NCBI GenBank assembly: GCA_002779345.1
Contig: PEWW01000146.1
Location: forward strand, 1-5,358
DNA length: 5,358 nucleotides
Direction of reading: 5' to 3'
Source: Candidatus Omnitrophica bacterium CG07_land_8_20_14_0_80_50_8
GTDB lineage: Bacteria > Omnitrophota > Gorgyraeia > 2-02-FULL-51-18
The notes under the pieces were generated by a model that worked only from the letters and a program-made list of their open reading frames with translations, was not told the DNA's origin and did no database searches. The translations under genes and the position numbers were made by a program. Every line of letters starts with the position of its first letter. The first letter of the stretch is position 1. This document shows positions 1 through 5,358 of this stretch, one piece after another.

Positions 1-241
1 CCGGAAAAAAGAGCGGATGAACGACATAGGAGTCCGTGGTGAAGGCAAGCCGCACGCCGTTTGATTCAAACACCGCGCCGTCGTGCCTGGCGTCCGGAAG
101 ATTATTTTTAAACGCGGGGATAAACATTTTTTCAATGAGTTGATTCATAAGTCTCCCACCGCCGCCGTGGGCCAAAAGAATATTCGGAGTGTCCGAAAAC
201 ATAACAGGGCAATGAACGGAAAAATCCGTCCGAGCGCTCAT
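1..241 (-). CDS. hypE: HypE, hydrogenase maturation carbamoyl dehydratase, N-terminal part (cut by window edge)
   Basis: HypE is a cytoplasmic PurM/AIR-synthase-fold enzyme. It uses ATP to dehydrate the thiocarboxamide that HypF places on its C-terminal cysteine, giving the thiocyanate that donates CN to the HypC-HypD iron. I translated 80 residues by hand. The family's N-terminal glycine-rich stretch [15 protein letters not shown] is at residues 24-38, HDGAV at 53-57, and [17 protein letters not shown] at 64-80, the last being a strong HypE signature. The gene continues off the left edge, so the catalytic C-terminal cysteine is not visible. I chose the ATG at 241-239 because it overlaps the hypD stop (TGA 240-238), the usual hypD-hypE coupling. 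That start gives about 14 residues more than the ATG at 202-200, which would begin [14 protein letters not shown] and is closer to many family members. Neither start has a strong ribosome binding site. Confidence 0.95.
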   Translation of the reverse strand, partial: MSARTDFSVHCPVMFSDTPNILLAHGGGGRLMNQLIEKMFIPAFKNNLPDARHDGAVFESNGVRLAFTTDSYVVHPLFFP

Positions 242-1338
242 GTCGGTACCGCCGAATAACCCCGATAACGGTAATAGGCCGCACAGGCCCCTTCGGAGGA
301 GACCATCGTGGCGCCTAGCGGACGTTCCGGGTTGCAGCGGGTGCCGAACGCCGGACATTCATAAGGTTTTTTTATGCCCTGCAGGATCTGTCCGCTGATA
401 CATTCCGGCGATTCGTCCACGGTAGTGTCCGCCACGCCAAAACGCCGCTCCGCGTCAAATCCCGCGTAAGCGTCTTTGAGACCCAGCCCGCTTTGTGCGA
501 TCTCGCCCACGCCGCGCCATTTACGCGGCACCACGCGAAAGACTTCCTTTATTAATTGTTGCGCGACCGGGTTGCCCTGTCCCTGGACACATCGCGCGTA
601 CGCGTTCTCCACCTCAAACCGCCCTTCTTCCAATTGCTTCACACACATAAAAATACCTTTCAAAATATCTATCGGTTCGAAACCGGTGACAACCATGGGC
701 ACACGGTATTTTTTTGCGAGCGGCTCATATTCAGCTGTACCCATCACCGTACACACATGCCCCGCGGCCAAAAATCCCTGTACACGGTTATCGGCGGATG
801 ACAGGATCGCTTCCATCGCGGGAGGGACAAGCACATGCGATACTAATACTGAAAAATTCTTAAGTCCCTTCCGTTTCGCCTCATGGACAGCCATCGCGTT
901 GGCAGGCGCCGTTGTCTCGAAACCCACCGCAAAAAAAACGACCTCCCTTTCCGGATTGTCTTCGGCGAGCTCGAGCGCGTCCATTGGAGAATACACGATG
1001 CGCACATCCCCGCCCTGAGCCTTGACAGAAAAGAGGTCTTTTCGCGATCCCGGAACACGCAACATATCACCAAATGAACAAAAAATCACGGTTTTTTTAT
1101 CGGCGATCTCTAACGCTTTGTCGATTAACTCCAAAGGGGTCACGCAGACGGGACAACCGGGCCCGTGAACAAGCTCAATCTCTTTTGGCAAAAGTTGGTC
1201 TATTCCGAAACGAATGATGGCGTGTGTTTGACCGCCGCAAATTTCCATGATCGTCCATGGGCGCGTGGTTATCTGCAAGATGAGGCGGGCATAGCACTTA
1301 ACATCTTTAGCGTTGCGGTATTCGTCAATAAACTTCAT
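238..1338 (-). CDS. hypD: HypD, [NiFe]-hydrogenase Fe-CN/CO cofactor assembly iron-sulfur protein
   Basis: HypD is the cytoplasmic scaffold that, with HypC, holds iron while two CN ligands and one CO are attached. The protein has 366 residues, normal for the family. Visible motifs are CGGQTH at 34-39, HGPGCPVC at 58-65 (the CxxC thought to act in redox chemistry and iron binding), [12 protein letters not shown] at 87-98, GFETTAP at 139-145 and AGHV at 192-195. Four C-terminal cysteines (C313, C328, C335, C352) match the ligands of the [4Fe-4S] cluster. I chose the ATG at 1338-1336 ([10 protein letters not shown]) because GGAG lies at 1347-1344, five bases upstream. A TTG at 1365 would add nine residues, lies inside the inverted repeat and is not needed. 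Unlike its neighbours, hypD is separated from the preceding gene hypC by 408 bases. Its stop overlaps the hypE start by 4 bases. All key residues are intact. Confidence 0.98.
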   Translation of the reverse strand: MKFIDEYRNAKDVKCYARLILQITTRPWTIMEICGGQTHAIIRFGIDQLLPKEIELVHGPGCPVCVTPLELIDKALEIADKKTVIFCSFGDMLRVPGSRKDLFSVKAQGGDVRIVYSPMDALELAEDNPEREVVFFAVGFETTAPANAMAVHEAKRKGLKNFSVLVSHVLVPPAMEAILSSADNRVQGFLAAGHVCTVMGTAEYEPLAKKYRVPMVVTGFEPIDILKGIFMCVKQLEEGRFEVENAYARCVQGQGNPVAQQLIKEVFRVVPRKWRGVGEIAQSGLGLKDAYAGFDAERRFGVADTTVDESPECISGQILQGIKKPYECPAFGTRCNPERPLGATMVSSEGACAAYYRYRGYSAVPT

Positions 1339-1343
1339 CTGGT

Positions 1344-1347
1344 CTCC
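1344..1347 (-). promoter_or_regulatory. Ribosome binding site deciding the hypD start
   Basis: The minus strand reads AATGGAGACCAG directly before the ATG at 1338. GGAG is five bases from the start codon. It favours this ATG over the in-frame TTG at 1365. The last paired bases of the long hairpin upstream (1355-1359) are 8 to 12 bases from this site, close enough to lie within the footprint of an initiating ribosome. Confidence 0.7.
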
Positions 1348-1354
1348 ATTCGAC

Positions 1355-1532
1355 AACCGGCACAAACTGCTTCTCCGGACCCTTCCGCATGGCTTTATCG
1401 CAAACGATGGGAACCCTCGCTAAAAAACGCAAACCCCAAAATACACTTTTGCGTCTTTTTGGCATCTCCCAACTCGTTTACGATAAAACCATAGCAACTC
1501 CAGGGATTCCGTCGAAGCAATTCGTGCCTGTT
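1355..1532 (-). repeat. Long imperfect inverted repeat forming a roughly 178-nt hairpin upstream of hypD
   Basis: Hand pairing of the minus-strand RNA gives, from base to tip: 1532-1530 with 1355-1357 (3 pairs) and an A.G mismatch; 1528-1514 with 1359-1373 (15 continuous pairs, two of them G.U); a tandem GA/GA internal loop; 1511-1508 with 1376-1379; a 2-base bulge; 1505-1502 with 1380-1383; 1497-1494 with 1385-1388; a bulged U; 1492-1474 with 1389-1407 (19 continuous pairs, two G.U); 1471-1467 with 1408-1412; a small irregular loop; and 1459-1448 with 1422-1433 (12 pairs, one G.U). The apical loop, 1447-1434, has 14 bases. This is about 70 pairs, far beyond chance in a 400-base gap. The wobble positions pair only in minus-strand RNA. 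The element could be a structured leader of hypD, a separate RNA, or a foldback/MITE-like insertion. I found no clear target-site duplication. Confidence 0.85.
1422..1459 (-). terminator. Terminator-like apex of the long hairpin (weak)
   Basis: The tip of the long hairpin has ACGCAAA pairing with TTTGCGT around a 14-base loop (1434-1447). On the minus strand it is followed by a run of Ts at 1427-1422. The plus strand also shows five Ts (1456-1460) after the same stem. Alone it resembles a weak, bidirectional intrinsic terminator. In the full-length fold, however, the T run is itself paired with an A run and the transcript continues into the 3' arm. It may therefore be only an apical helix. 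The stem is AT-rich, which argues against efficient termination. Confidence 0.25.
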
Positions 1533-1614
1533 TGCTCCGGTCACTCTTGATATAGCATCACAGAGATCGCGCCGCGGACGTAAGGCTGTCTCTCGCAGCG
1601 TATAGCCGACGTTA

Positions 1615-1644
1615 ATAATATACAGGCAACAAACATAGGGTCAT
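1615..1644 (-). promoter_or_regulatory. Candidate sigma70-type promoter for hypD-hypE
   Basis: The minus strand carries ATGACC at 1644-1639 (4 of 6 matches to TTGACA), an 18-base spacer, and TATTAT at 1620-1615 (5 of 6 matches to TATAAT). Transcription would begin near 1608, pass through the whole hairpin and enter hypD. It lies in the only sizeable gap of the operon, where a second promoter makes sense. A match of this quality also occurs by chance in AT-rich stretches, so this is a candidate only. Confidence 0.3.
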
Positions 1645-1693
1645 ATTTTCACAGGTCGTCCGCGTAAAGAGACTAACTATGTATTTCATACAA

Positions 1694-1732
1694 GCGTCGG
1701 CAGCCAGAGAGATTGCCCTGCGGCAGCGACGC
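1694..1732 (-). other. Short hairpin just downstream of hypC
   Basis: GCGTCG at 1732-1727 pairs with CGACGC at 1699-1694 on the minus strand. Inside it, a GCC/GGC helix follows a small internal loop. The hairpin begins 15 bases after the hypC stop. No T run follows, so it is not a standard intrinsic terminator; it could stabilise the 3' end of the hypC message. The same bases can instead pair with GTCGGC at 1605-1611, so alternative folds exist. A six-pair stem is only weak evidence. Confidence 0.3.
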
Positions 1733-1746
1733 CTGGACGCACCGCC

Positions 1747-1986
1747 CTAAACCGTCACCTCGCCCAACTCGTCGATTTCCTTCAGATACTGAAAAACTTT
1801 TTTGGCTTCCACCTCATCCAGAATGTTGAGCGCAAATCCCACATGAACGATCACGTAGTCTCCGACACGGACTTTGGGAACACAAACCAAATTGACTTGC
1901 TTCTGAATTCCTCCAAAATCTACCTTGCCCACCTTTGGCTCTCCTGAGGAAATTTCAATCACTTGTCCCGGAACTGCTAAACACAT
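1747..1986 (-). CDS. hypC: HypC, hydrogenase assembly chaperone
   Basis: HypC is a small cytoplasmic OB-fold-like chaperone. It binds HypD to form the Fe(CN)2CO assembly complex and then escorts the iron centre to the large-subunit precursor. The protein has 79 residues, typical for the family. It begins with the diagnostic MCLAVPGQV, whose Cys2 is the essential iron-binding and partner-binding residue. GDYVIVHVGFAL at 42-53 is the second family signature and includes the conserved His48. I chose the ATG at 1986-1984 because any longer frame would remove the required N-terminal Met-Cys, and GGAGAG lies at 1996-1991. It overlaps the hypF stop by 10 bases, which suggests translational coupling. 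It ends with TAG, followed by the unusual 408-base gap before hypD. HybG-type paralogues look alike; the operon context supports a general HypC. Confidence 0.97.
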   Translation of the reverse strand: MCLAVPGQVIEISSGEPKVGKVDFGGIQKQVNLVCVPKVRVGDYVIVHVGFALNILDEVEAKKVFQYLKEIDELGEVTV

Positions 1987-4307
1987 GACGCTCTCCGTTC
2001 CTGTCTCGTGACGGCCTTTTGACGTTTCAAATACTGCATCGCCGCGACTGCCTGGCCAAGACAAATGCCGCCGTCATTGGGCGGAATGCGTTGATGCCAA
2101 TAGGGAACAAACCCGTTTTCAGTCAATCGGCGCACCGTTCGTTCAAGCAAATACTTGTTTTGAAAACATCCGCCGCTTAGAACAATTTTACTCTCCTTTG
2201 CCCGAATGGACAATTGCAAGATCGCTTCCGCTAACGTATTGTGGAATTTGGCAGAAATCTCGCCGGGGCCGATCCCCTTATCCAGATCGCTCAAGATTTG
2301 GTAGATCATTGGCTCCCAATCAAAGATCCATAGGGCATTTTCTTCCGAAAAAAGAACGGGATAGCATCCATCGATCGCAATATCCCCGATCGCAAATTCT
2401 AGCTCCATCGCTGCCTGGCCTTCAAAACGATGGATCTGACACAATCCCAGTATGGATGAGACACCATCAAAAAGACGGCCGGCGCTTGAAGTCTGAGGTG
2501 ACAGAACACCCCGCTTGAGCATCATCTTTAAAGTGTCTAATGCTTGCGCGGAAAAAGCCTCTAGGGAATTCAACTTTTTCATAGAAAAAAGTGGGTCGCC
2601 AAATACCTCGTACAAGAGGCCCAAAGCCGCGCGGCGGCCTTCACGGACAGCGCGTTCCGAACCCGGAAGCCGAAACGTCCTGAAATGACCCACTCGCGTA
2701 AAACCTGCCGGATCCACACGCAAAAATTCACCGCCCCAAAGCGACCCGTCGGTCCCGAAACCTGTTCCATCCCAAGCAACTCCCAGAGCCGGGCCTTCAA
2801 GCTCATTGTCAGCCATACACGCTAAAATATGCGCGTAGTGGTGCTGGACATGAATCGTCGGTAGATCCAAACACCGGGCAAATTGTGTCGAAAGATAATC
2901 CGGATGCAAATCACAGGAAACATATTGCCCCTTGCGTTCATAGATTTCCTGGAACGTTTCGACGGCTTGGCGAAAAGCCCTGAAAGTCTCCGCGCTCGAC
3001 AAATCGCCGATGTGTTGACTGACAAAAACATTTTTACCGATGGATTGCGCGACGGTACTTTTTAACTGCGCGCCTACGGAAAGTACACAAGGCCCTTCAT
3101 GGCCGACCTCGAACGGAAGCGGAGCAAATCCTCGCGAACGGCGAAGGACGAGCTTTCGCCCCATCATGATCCGGACGATGGAATCATCCACGGGACGCGC
3201 GATCGGCCGGTTGTGGATTAGAAAAAAATCCGCGATGCCCGCCAAACGCGTCAGCGCCTCTTTGTCGTGTATCACGATGGGCTCTTCCGAAACATTACCG
3301 CTGGTGGCGACCACCGGAATATTCAACTGGCGCATTAAAATATGATGAAGCGGGGTCGACGGAAGCATGACGCCGAGATTGGGATTTCCCGGAGCCACCG
3401 ACGCGGCGATCGGCGGAACGCCGGGGACCGCGTTTTTCTTGGCCCTCAAAAGAACGATCGGCGCTTCCGGTGAACGAAGCAGGCGCTCTTCTAATTCCGA
3501 AACTTCACAATACTTTTTGGCCATATCCACGTCGGACATCATGAGCGCGAACGGTTTCACCTGCCTATGCTTGCGCTGTCTCAAACGCAAGACCGCGCTT
3601 TCGTTGGCAGCGTCTGTTATGAGGTGAAAGCCCCCCAACCCCTTGACTGCTGCCACCTGCCCCCAACGAATGGCTTTTACCGATTCCAACAGCGCTTGGA
3701 CGTGATTCACACAGATCCGGCCTTCCGAATCCAAAAATTCAAGATGCGGCCCGCAGTGTGGGCAGGCGTTCGGTTGGGCGTGATAACGCCTATCGCGTGG
3801 GTCCTCATATTCCGCCTGACAGACATCGCACATCGTAAACATTCGCATTGTCGTATGCGCGCGGTCATAAGGCAGCGCTTCAATAATACTGAAGCGCGGT
3901 CCGCAGTTCGTGCAATTTGTAAAAGGATAATGGTAGCGGCGGTTTCCCGGGTCAAAAATCTCGTTTAGACATTCCTCGCAAGTCCCGATGTCCGGAAGGA
4001 TCAACGCCGTTTTTTCTCCGGTTCCGCTGCTTTCGCCGATCTTAAATGAGGAGTAACCTTTGGGGTCAAGAAAAGCCGATTCAAGACTTTGGATAGAGGC
4101 CCTGGGCGGTTTTTCTCGTTCAATGCGCAGAAGAAAGGATTCTAAAAGGTCCGCAGGGCCTTCGGCCTCAATGAAAACACCCTGCGGGGAATTGGCCACA
4201 GATCCTTTGAGCCCCATTTCCGTGGCCAAACGATAAATGAACGGCCGGAAGCCGACGCCCTGCACAGCACCCCGAACAGCGGCTTTGAGCCGATAAGTCT
4301 TCCACAT
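1977..4307 (-). CDS. hypF: HypF, hydrogenase maturation carbamoyltransferase
   Basis: HypF converts carbamoyl phosphate and ATP to carbamoyl-AMP and transfers the carbamoyl group to the C-terminal cysteine of HypE, the first step of CN-ligand synthesis. It acts in the cytoplasm. The 776 residues cover all expected domains. The acylphosphatase domain (about 5-95) has VQGVGFRPF at 15-23, with Arg21 and Asn39 as the catalytic pair. The zinc-finger region holds four CxxC pairs (C110/113, C132/135, C160/163, C182/185). The YrdC-like domain (about 205-395) contains KGLGGFHL, KPFALMM, STPLHHIL and TSGNVSEEP. The Kae1-like carbamoyltransferase domain (about 405-760) has the His489/His493 pair of QHHYAH, WDGTGFGTDG from 512, SGGCFQN from 711 and NDGG from 744. 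The ATG at 4307 follows AAGGAG (4321-4316). The gene lies 12 bases after the protease stop and overlaps hypC. I see no frameshift or missing key residue. Confidence 0.98.
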   Translation of the reverse strand: MWKTYRLKAAVRGAVQGVGFRPFIYRLATEMGLKGSVANSPQGVFIEAEGPADLLESFLLRIEREKPPRASIQSLESAFLDPKGYSSFKIGESSGTGEKTALILPDIGTCEECLNEIFDPGNRRYHYPFTNCTNCGPRFSIIEALPYDRAHTTMRMFTMCDVCQAEYEDPRDRRYHAQPNACPHCGPHLEFLDSEGRICVNHVQALLESVKAIRWGQVAAVKGLGGFHLITDAANESAVLRLRQRKHRQVKPFALMMSDVDMAKKYCEVSELEERLLRSPEAPIVLLRAKKNAVPGVPPIAASVAPGNPNLGVMLPSTPLHHILMRQLNIPVVATSGNVSEEPIVIHDKEALTRLAGIADFFLIHNRPIARPVDDSIVRIMMGRKLVLRRSRGFAPLPFEVGHEGPCVLSVGAQLKSTVAQSIGKNVFVSQHIGDLSSAETFRAFRQAVETFQEIYERKGQYVSCDLHPDYLSTQFARCLDLPTIHVQHHYAHILACMADNELEGPALGVAWDGTGFGTDGSLWGGEFLRVDPAGFTRVGHFRTFRLPGSERAVREGRRAALGLLYEVFGDPLFSMKKLNSLEAFSAQALDTLKMMLKRGVLSPQTSSAGRLFDGVSSILGLCQIHRFEGQAAMELEFAIGDIAIDGCYPVLFSEENALWIFDWEPMIYQILSDLDKGIGPGEISAKFHNTLAEAILQLSIRAKESKIVLSGGCFQNKYLLERTVRRLTENGFVPYWHQRIPPNDGGICLGQAVAAMQYLKRQKAVTRQERRASCV

Positions 4308-4315
4308 GAAATTGT

Positions 4316-4321
4316 CTCCTT
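4316..4321 (-). promoter_or_regulatory. Strong ribosome binding site of hypF overlapping the protease stop
   Basis: The minus strand reads AAGGAG eight bases before the hypF ATG. Its first two bases are the last two of the protease TAA (4322-4320), so a ribosome finishing the protease would sit directly on this site. It is the best Shine-Dalgarno match I see in the window. It fixes the hypF start and indicates coupled translation. Confidence 0.8.
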
Positions 4322-4802
4322 AACGCGCCACAGATGAATTACCTATAAATCGGGCGAGACTATGCATCAGCTCGGCCGCCAGCTCCTGGACGGCCGATTC
4401 AGATTCAGACGAAAGGCCTTCACCTTCATCGAAGACCTTTCCCTCGATCCCGTAAATAAAAAATTTCTCCGGCAGATCTCCGAAAGCGCGCGACAATTCC
4501 ACCGCCTCCGCTACTCCGAAATCATGCGTCGAACAACGAAAATGGCCCGCGCGAATGGCCTCAGCACCGGGATCAAGCCGGTGAATGGTCCCCGGGCTGG
4601 CGCCCGATTTCACCGCGTCGAATAGAAATACGTTGGTTCTGCCGCGCCAAACTTCCATGAGTGAAGCGGCCGCGCCGTCACTTTCCACGGCGTCCACGCC
4701 CGCTCCGAGCCCGTCCTTCAGCCGCCTGACCAGCTCCAAACCGGCACCGTCATCCCGGCGATAACGATTGCCCACGCCGATCAGCAGCACCGGCGCGGTC
4801 AC
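4320..4802 (-). CDS. [NiFe]-hydrogenase maturation endopeptidase (HyaD/HybD/HycI family, M52)
   Basis: This protease checks that nickel has been inserted and then removes the C-terminal tail of the hydrogenase large subunit, allowing the active site to close. The 160-residue length fits the family. The N-terminal GVGNRYRRDDGAG is at 9-21. The three expected nickel-sensing residues align with E. coli HybD Glu16, Asp62 and His93: Asp18 here, Asp62 in FLFDAVKSG, and His93 in STHDFGVAEA. The YGIEG block at 117-121 is common in proteases that serve cytoplasmic group 3 enzymes. The start is GTG at 4802-4800, overlapping the large-subunit stop (TGA 4801-4799); a GGATGAG stretch precedes it, and no other start lies before the essential motif. 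The adjacent large subunit, whose end is in this window, is the obvious substrate. I give no symbol because names vary between systems. Confidence 0.94.
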   Translation of the reverse strand: MTAPVLLIGVGNRYRRDDGAGLELVRRLKDGLGAGVDAVESDGAAASLMEVWRGRTNVFLFDAVKSGASPGTIHRLDPGAEAIRAGHFRCSTHDFGVAEAVELSRAFGDLPEKFFIYGIEGKVFDEGEGLSSESESAVQELAAELMHSLARFIGNSSVAR

Positions 4803-5358
4803 GTCTCATCCAACTCTAATTTCAAAAAATGCGCGGAACACGAGATGCAAGGGTCATAATTGCGAATGGTCTGTTCACAGCGCCACTGGAGCTTTTCCTT
4901 CGGCAAATGTAGGTTCGCGGAAATAAACGCCCAAAGATCGTTCTCGATCGACCTTAGATTCATCGCGGTCGGTGACACGATCTTCGCATCCAAAACGGTC
5001 CCCCGGTCATCGATGGTGTAACGGTGATAGCAGATCCCCCTAGGGGCTTCCGTACAGCCGTACCCGGTGCCGACCCGCGGTTGGACGGTTACGGCTGGTT
5101 CGTCGGGCATTTCATAATTTTCGATAATAGCCAGGGCCTCCTCGAACGCGAAAACCACTTCCACGCCGCGAACCAGGATGCTCTTAAAAGGGTTGCGGCA
5201 CGTCGGCCCAAGGCCCGCCGCGTGCGCCGCCTGTTTTGCCAGCGGCGTCAATTGTTCGAAATTATGGCTGTAACGGGCCAACGGCCCTACCAGGCACGCG
5301 GTGCGGCCCTTGACAGTCGTGTGAAGCGCCGTCGAGCGTTCGACATGTTCCTCCGTGA
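4799..5358 (-). CDS. [NiFe]-hydrogenase large (alpha) subunit, C-terminal part, group 3 (probably 3b)
   Basis: The large subunit carries the NiFe(CN)2CO active site of a soluble hydrogenase. Only the last 185 residues are in the window; the frame stays open to the right edge, so the N-terminal half and its nickel-binding CxxC are outside. A TTG at 5281 is internal, not a start, because the family-like stretch VKGRTACLVGPLARYSHNF runs straight through it. Signatures in the visible part are EAPRGICYHRY at 103-113, IVSPTAMNLRSIENDL at 126-141 and DPCISCSAH at 168-176, whose Cys170 and Cys173 bind nickel. Nine residues (FLKLELDET) follow His176 and form the tail to be cut by the adjacent protease. 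There is no twin-arginine context or membrane segment here. The DPCISCS ending and overall style resemble group 3b NADP-linked enzymes, but 3c or 3d cannot be excluded from this part. Confidence 0.96.
   Translation of the reverse strand, partial: TEEHVERSTALHTTVKGRTACLVGPLARYSHNFEQLTPLAKQAAHAAGLGPTCRNPFKSILVRGVEVVFAFEEALAIIENYEMPDEPAVTVQPRVGTGYGCTEAPRGICYHRYTIDDRGTVLDAKIVSPTAMNLRSIENDLWAFISANLHLPKEKLQWRCEQTIRNYDPCISCSAHFLKLELDET

Larger units (their letters stand above)
1339..1746. other. 408-base hypC-hypD intergenic region without a convincing gene
   Basis: This stretch separates hypC from hypD, which are adjacent or nearly so in most hyp operons. It contains the long inverted repeat at 1355-1532, a candidate promoter at 1615-1644 and a short hairpin at 1694-1732. 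I see no tRNA, known riboswitch core or transposase. Three small frames of 46, 49 and 53 codons are open across the same bases on both strands. They lack good ribosome binding sites, apart from a GGGAG touching one ATG, and none resembles a family I recognise. They are best read as by-products of the palindrome. The hypC-proximal part (about 1540-1746) has no coding signal that I trust. Confidence 0.75.

Noticed and set aside
1325..1465. Minus-strand frame of 46 codons (MPKRRKSVFWGLRF...) ending inside hypD
   Set aside because: GGGAG touches the ATG with no spacer, it overlaps the hypD start in another frame, and it is built from the 3' arm of the hairpin.
1524..1540. Sigma54-like element GGCACGAATTGC on the minus strand
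   Set aside because: The GG and GC elements are separated by 8 bases instead of the required 10, and they lie in a hairpin arm.
1395..1544. Minus-strand GTG frame of 49 codons (TGANRHELLRRNPW...)
   Set aside because: It has a GTG start and no recognisable domain, and it spans both arms of the inverted repeat. The openness of all these frames together suggests low stop density rather than coding.
1389..1550. Plus-strand frame of 53 codons starting [18 protein letters not shown]
   Set aside because: It reads like protein but has a pyrimidine-rich upstream region with no ribosome binding site, and it lies mostly inside the palindrome. Two minus-strand frames are open over the same bases. I recognise no family. 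It would be worth revisiting only if relatives show synonymous-site conservation.
1547..1560. FNR/CRP-like site TTGAT-ATAGC-ATCA
   Set aside because: The spacer is five bases rather than four and the second half-site is imperfect, so it does not meet the FNR-family pattern.
1698..1740. Resemblance to a cyclic di-GMP (GEMM-I) riboswitch core (CGCAGGGCAA ... GACGC)
   Set aside because: The intervening bases do not form the required P1b stem with a GNRA loop, and the second helix is absent. The match is coincidental.
1679..1750. Plus-strand 23-codon frame (MYFIQASAAREI...) reaching the hypC stop
   Set aside because: It is too short, has no ribosome binding site and shows no family resemblance.
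3567..3968. Plus-strand open frame of 133 codons opposite hypF
   Set aside because: It is antisense to the highly conserved zinc-finger and YrdC regions of hypF, which explain the sequence fully. The shorter plus-strand frames opposite hypD, hypF and the protease are rejected on the same grounds.

Overview
The window is a slice of a [NiFe]-hydrogenase locus. Every convincing gene lies on the minus strand, so it reads from right to left. The genes are well preserved, have purine-rich ribosome binding sites and overlap in translational-coupling style. This suggests a bacterium with a hydrogen metabolism that is at least partly anaerobic. The phylum cannot be fixed from this sequence.

Layout in transcription order. 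(1) 5358-4799: the last 185 residues of a cytoplasmic group 3 hydrogenase large (alpha) subunit, most like group 3b, ending in the DPCxxCxxH nickel-binding motif and a 9-residue tail. (2) 4802-4320: the maturation endopeptidase that should remove that tail; its GTG start overlaps the large-subunit stop. (3) 4307-1977: full-length hypF, the carbamoyltransferase that begins cyanide-ligand synthesis. (4) 1986-1747: hypC, overlapping the hypF end by 10 bases. (5) 1746-1339: a 408-base gap without a convincing gene. (6) 1338-238: hypD. (7) 241-1: the first 80 residues of hypE, overlapping the hypD stop by 4 bases and running off the window. hypA and hypB (nickel insertion) are not visible.

The proteins form one assembly line. 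HypF and HypE make the CN ligands from carbamoyl phosphate. HypC and HypD carry the iron while CN and CO are attached and pass Fe(CN)2CO to the large subunit. After nickel insertion the protease cuts the C-terminal tail and closes the active site.

The one thing ordinary gene annotation does not explain is the hypC-hypD gap. It holds a roughly 178-base, nearly continuous imperfect inverted repeat (1355-1532), which folds into one long hairpin ending just upstream of the hypD ribosome binding site. The ungapped helices contain five non-Watson-Crick positions. All five are G.U pairs in minus-strand RNA and A.C mismatches in plus-strand RNA, so the structure seems to be kept as RNA in the direction of the operon. 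It could be a cis-regulatory leader, an independent RNA, or a foldback (MITE-like) insertion. A weak sigma70-type promoter candidate lies upstream of it.
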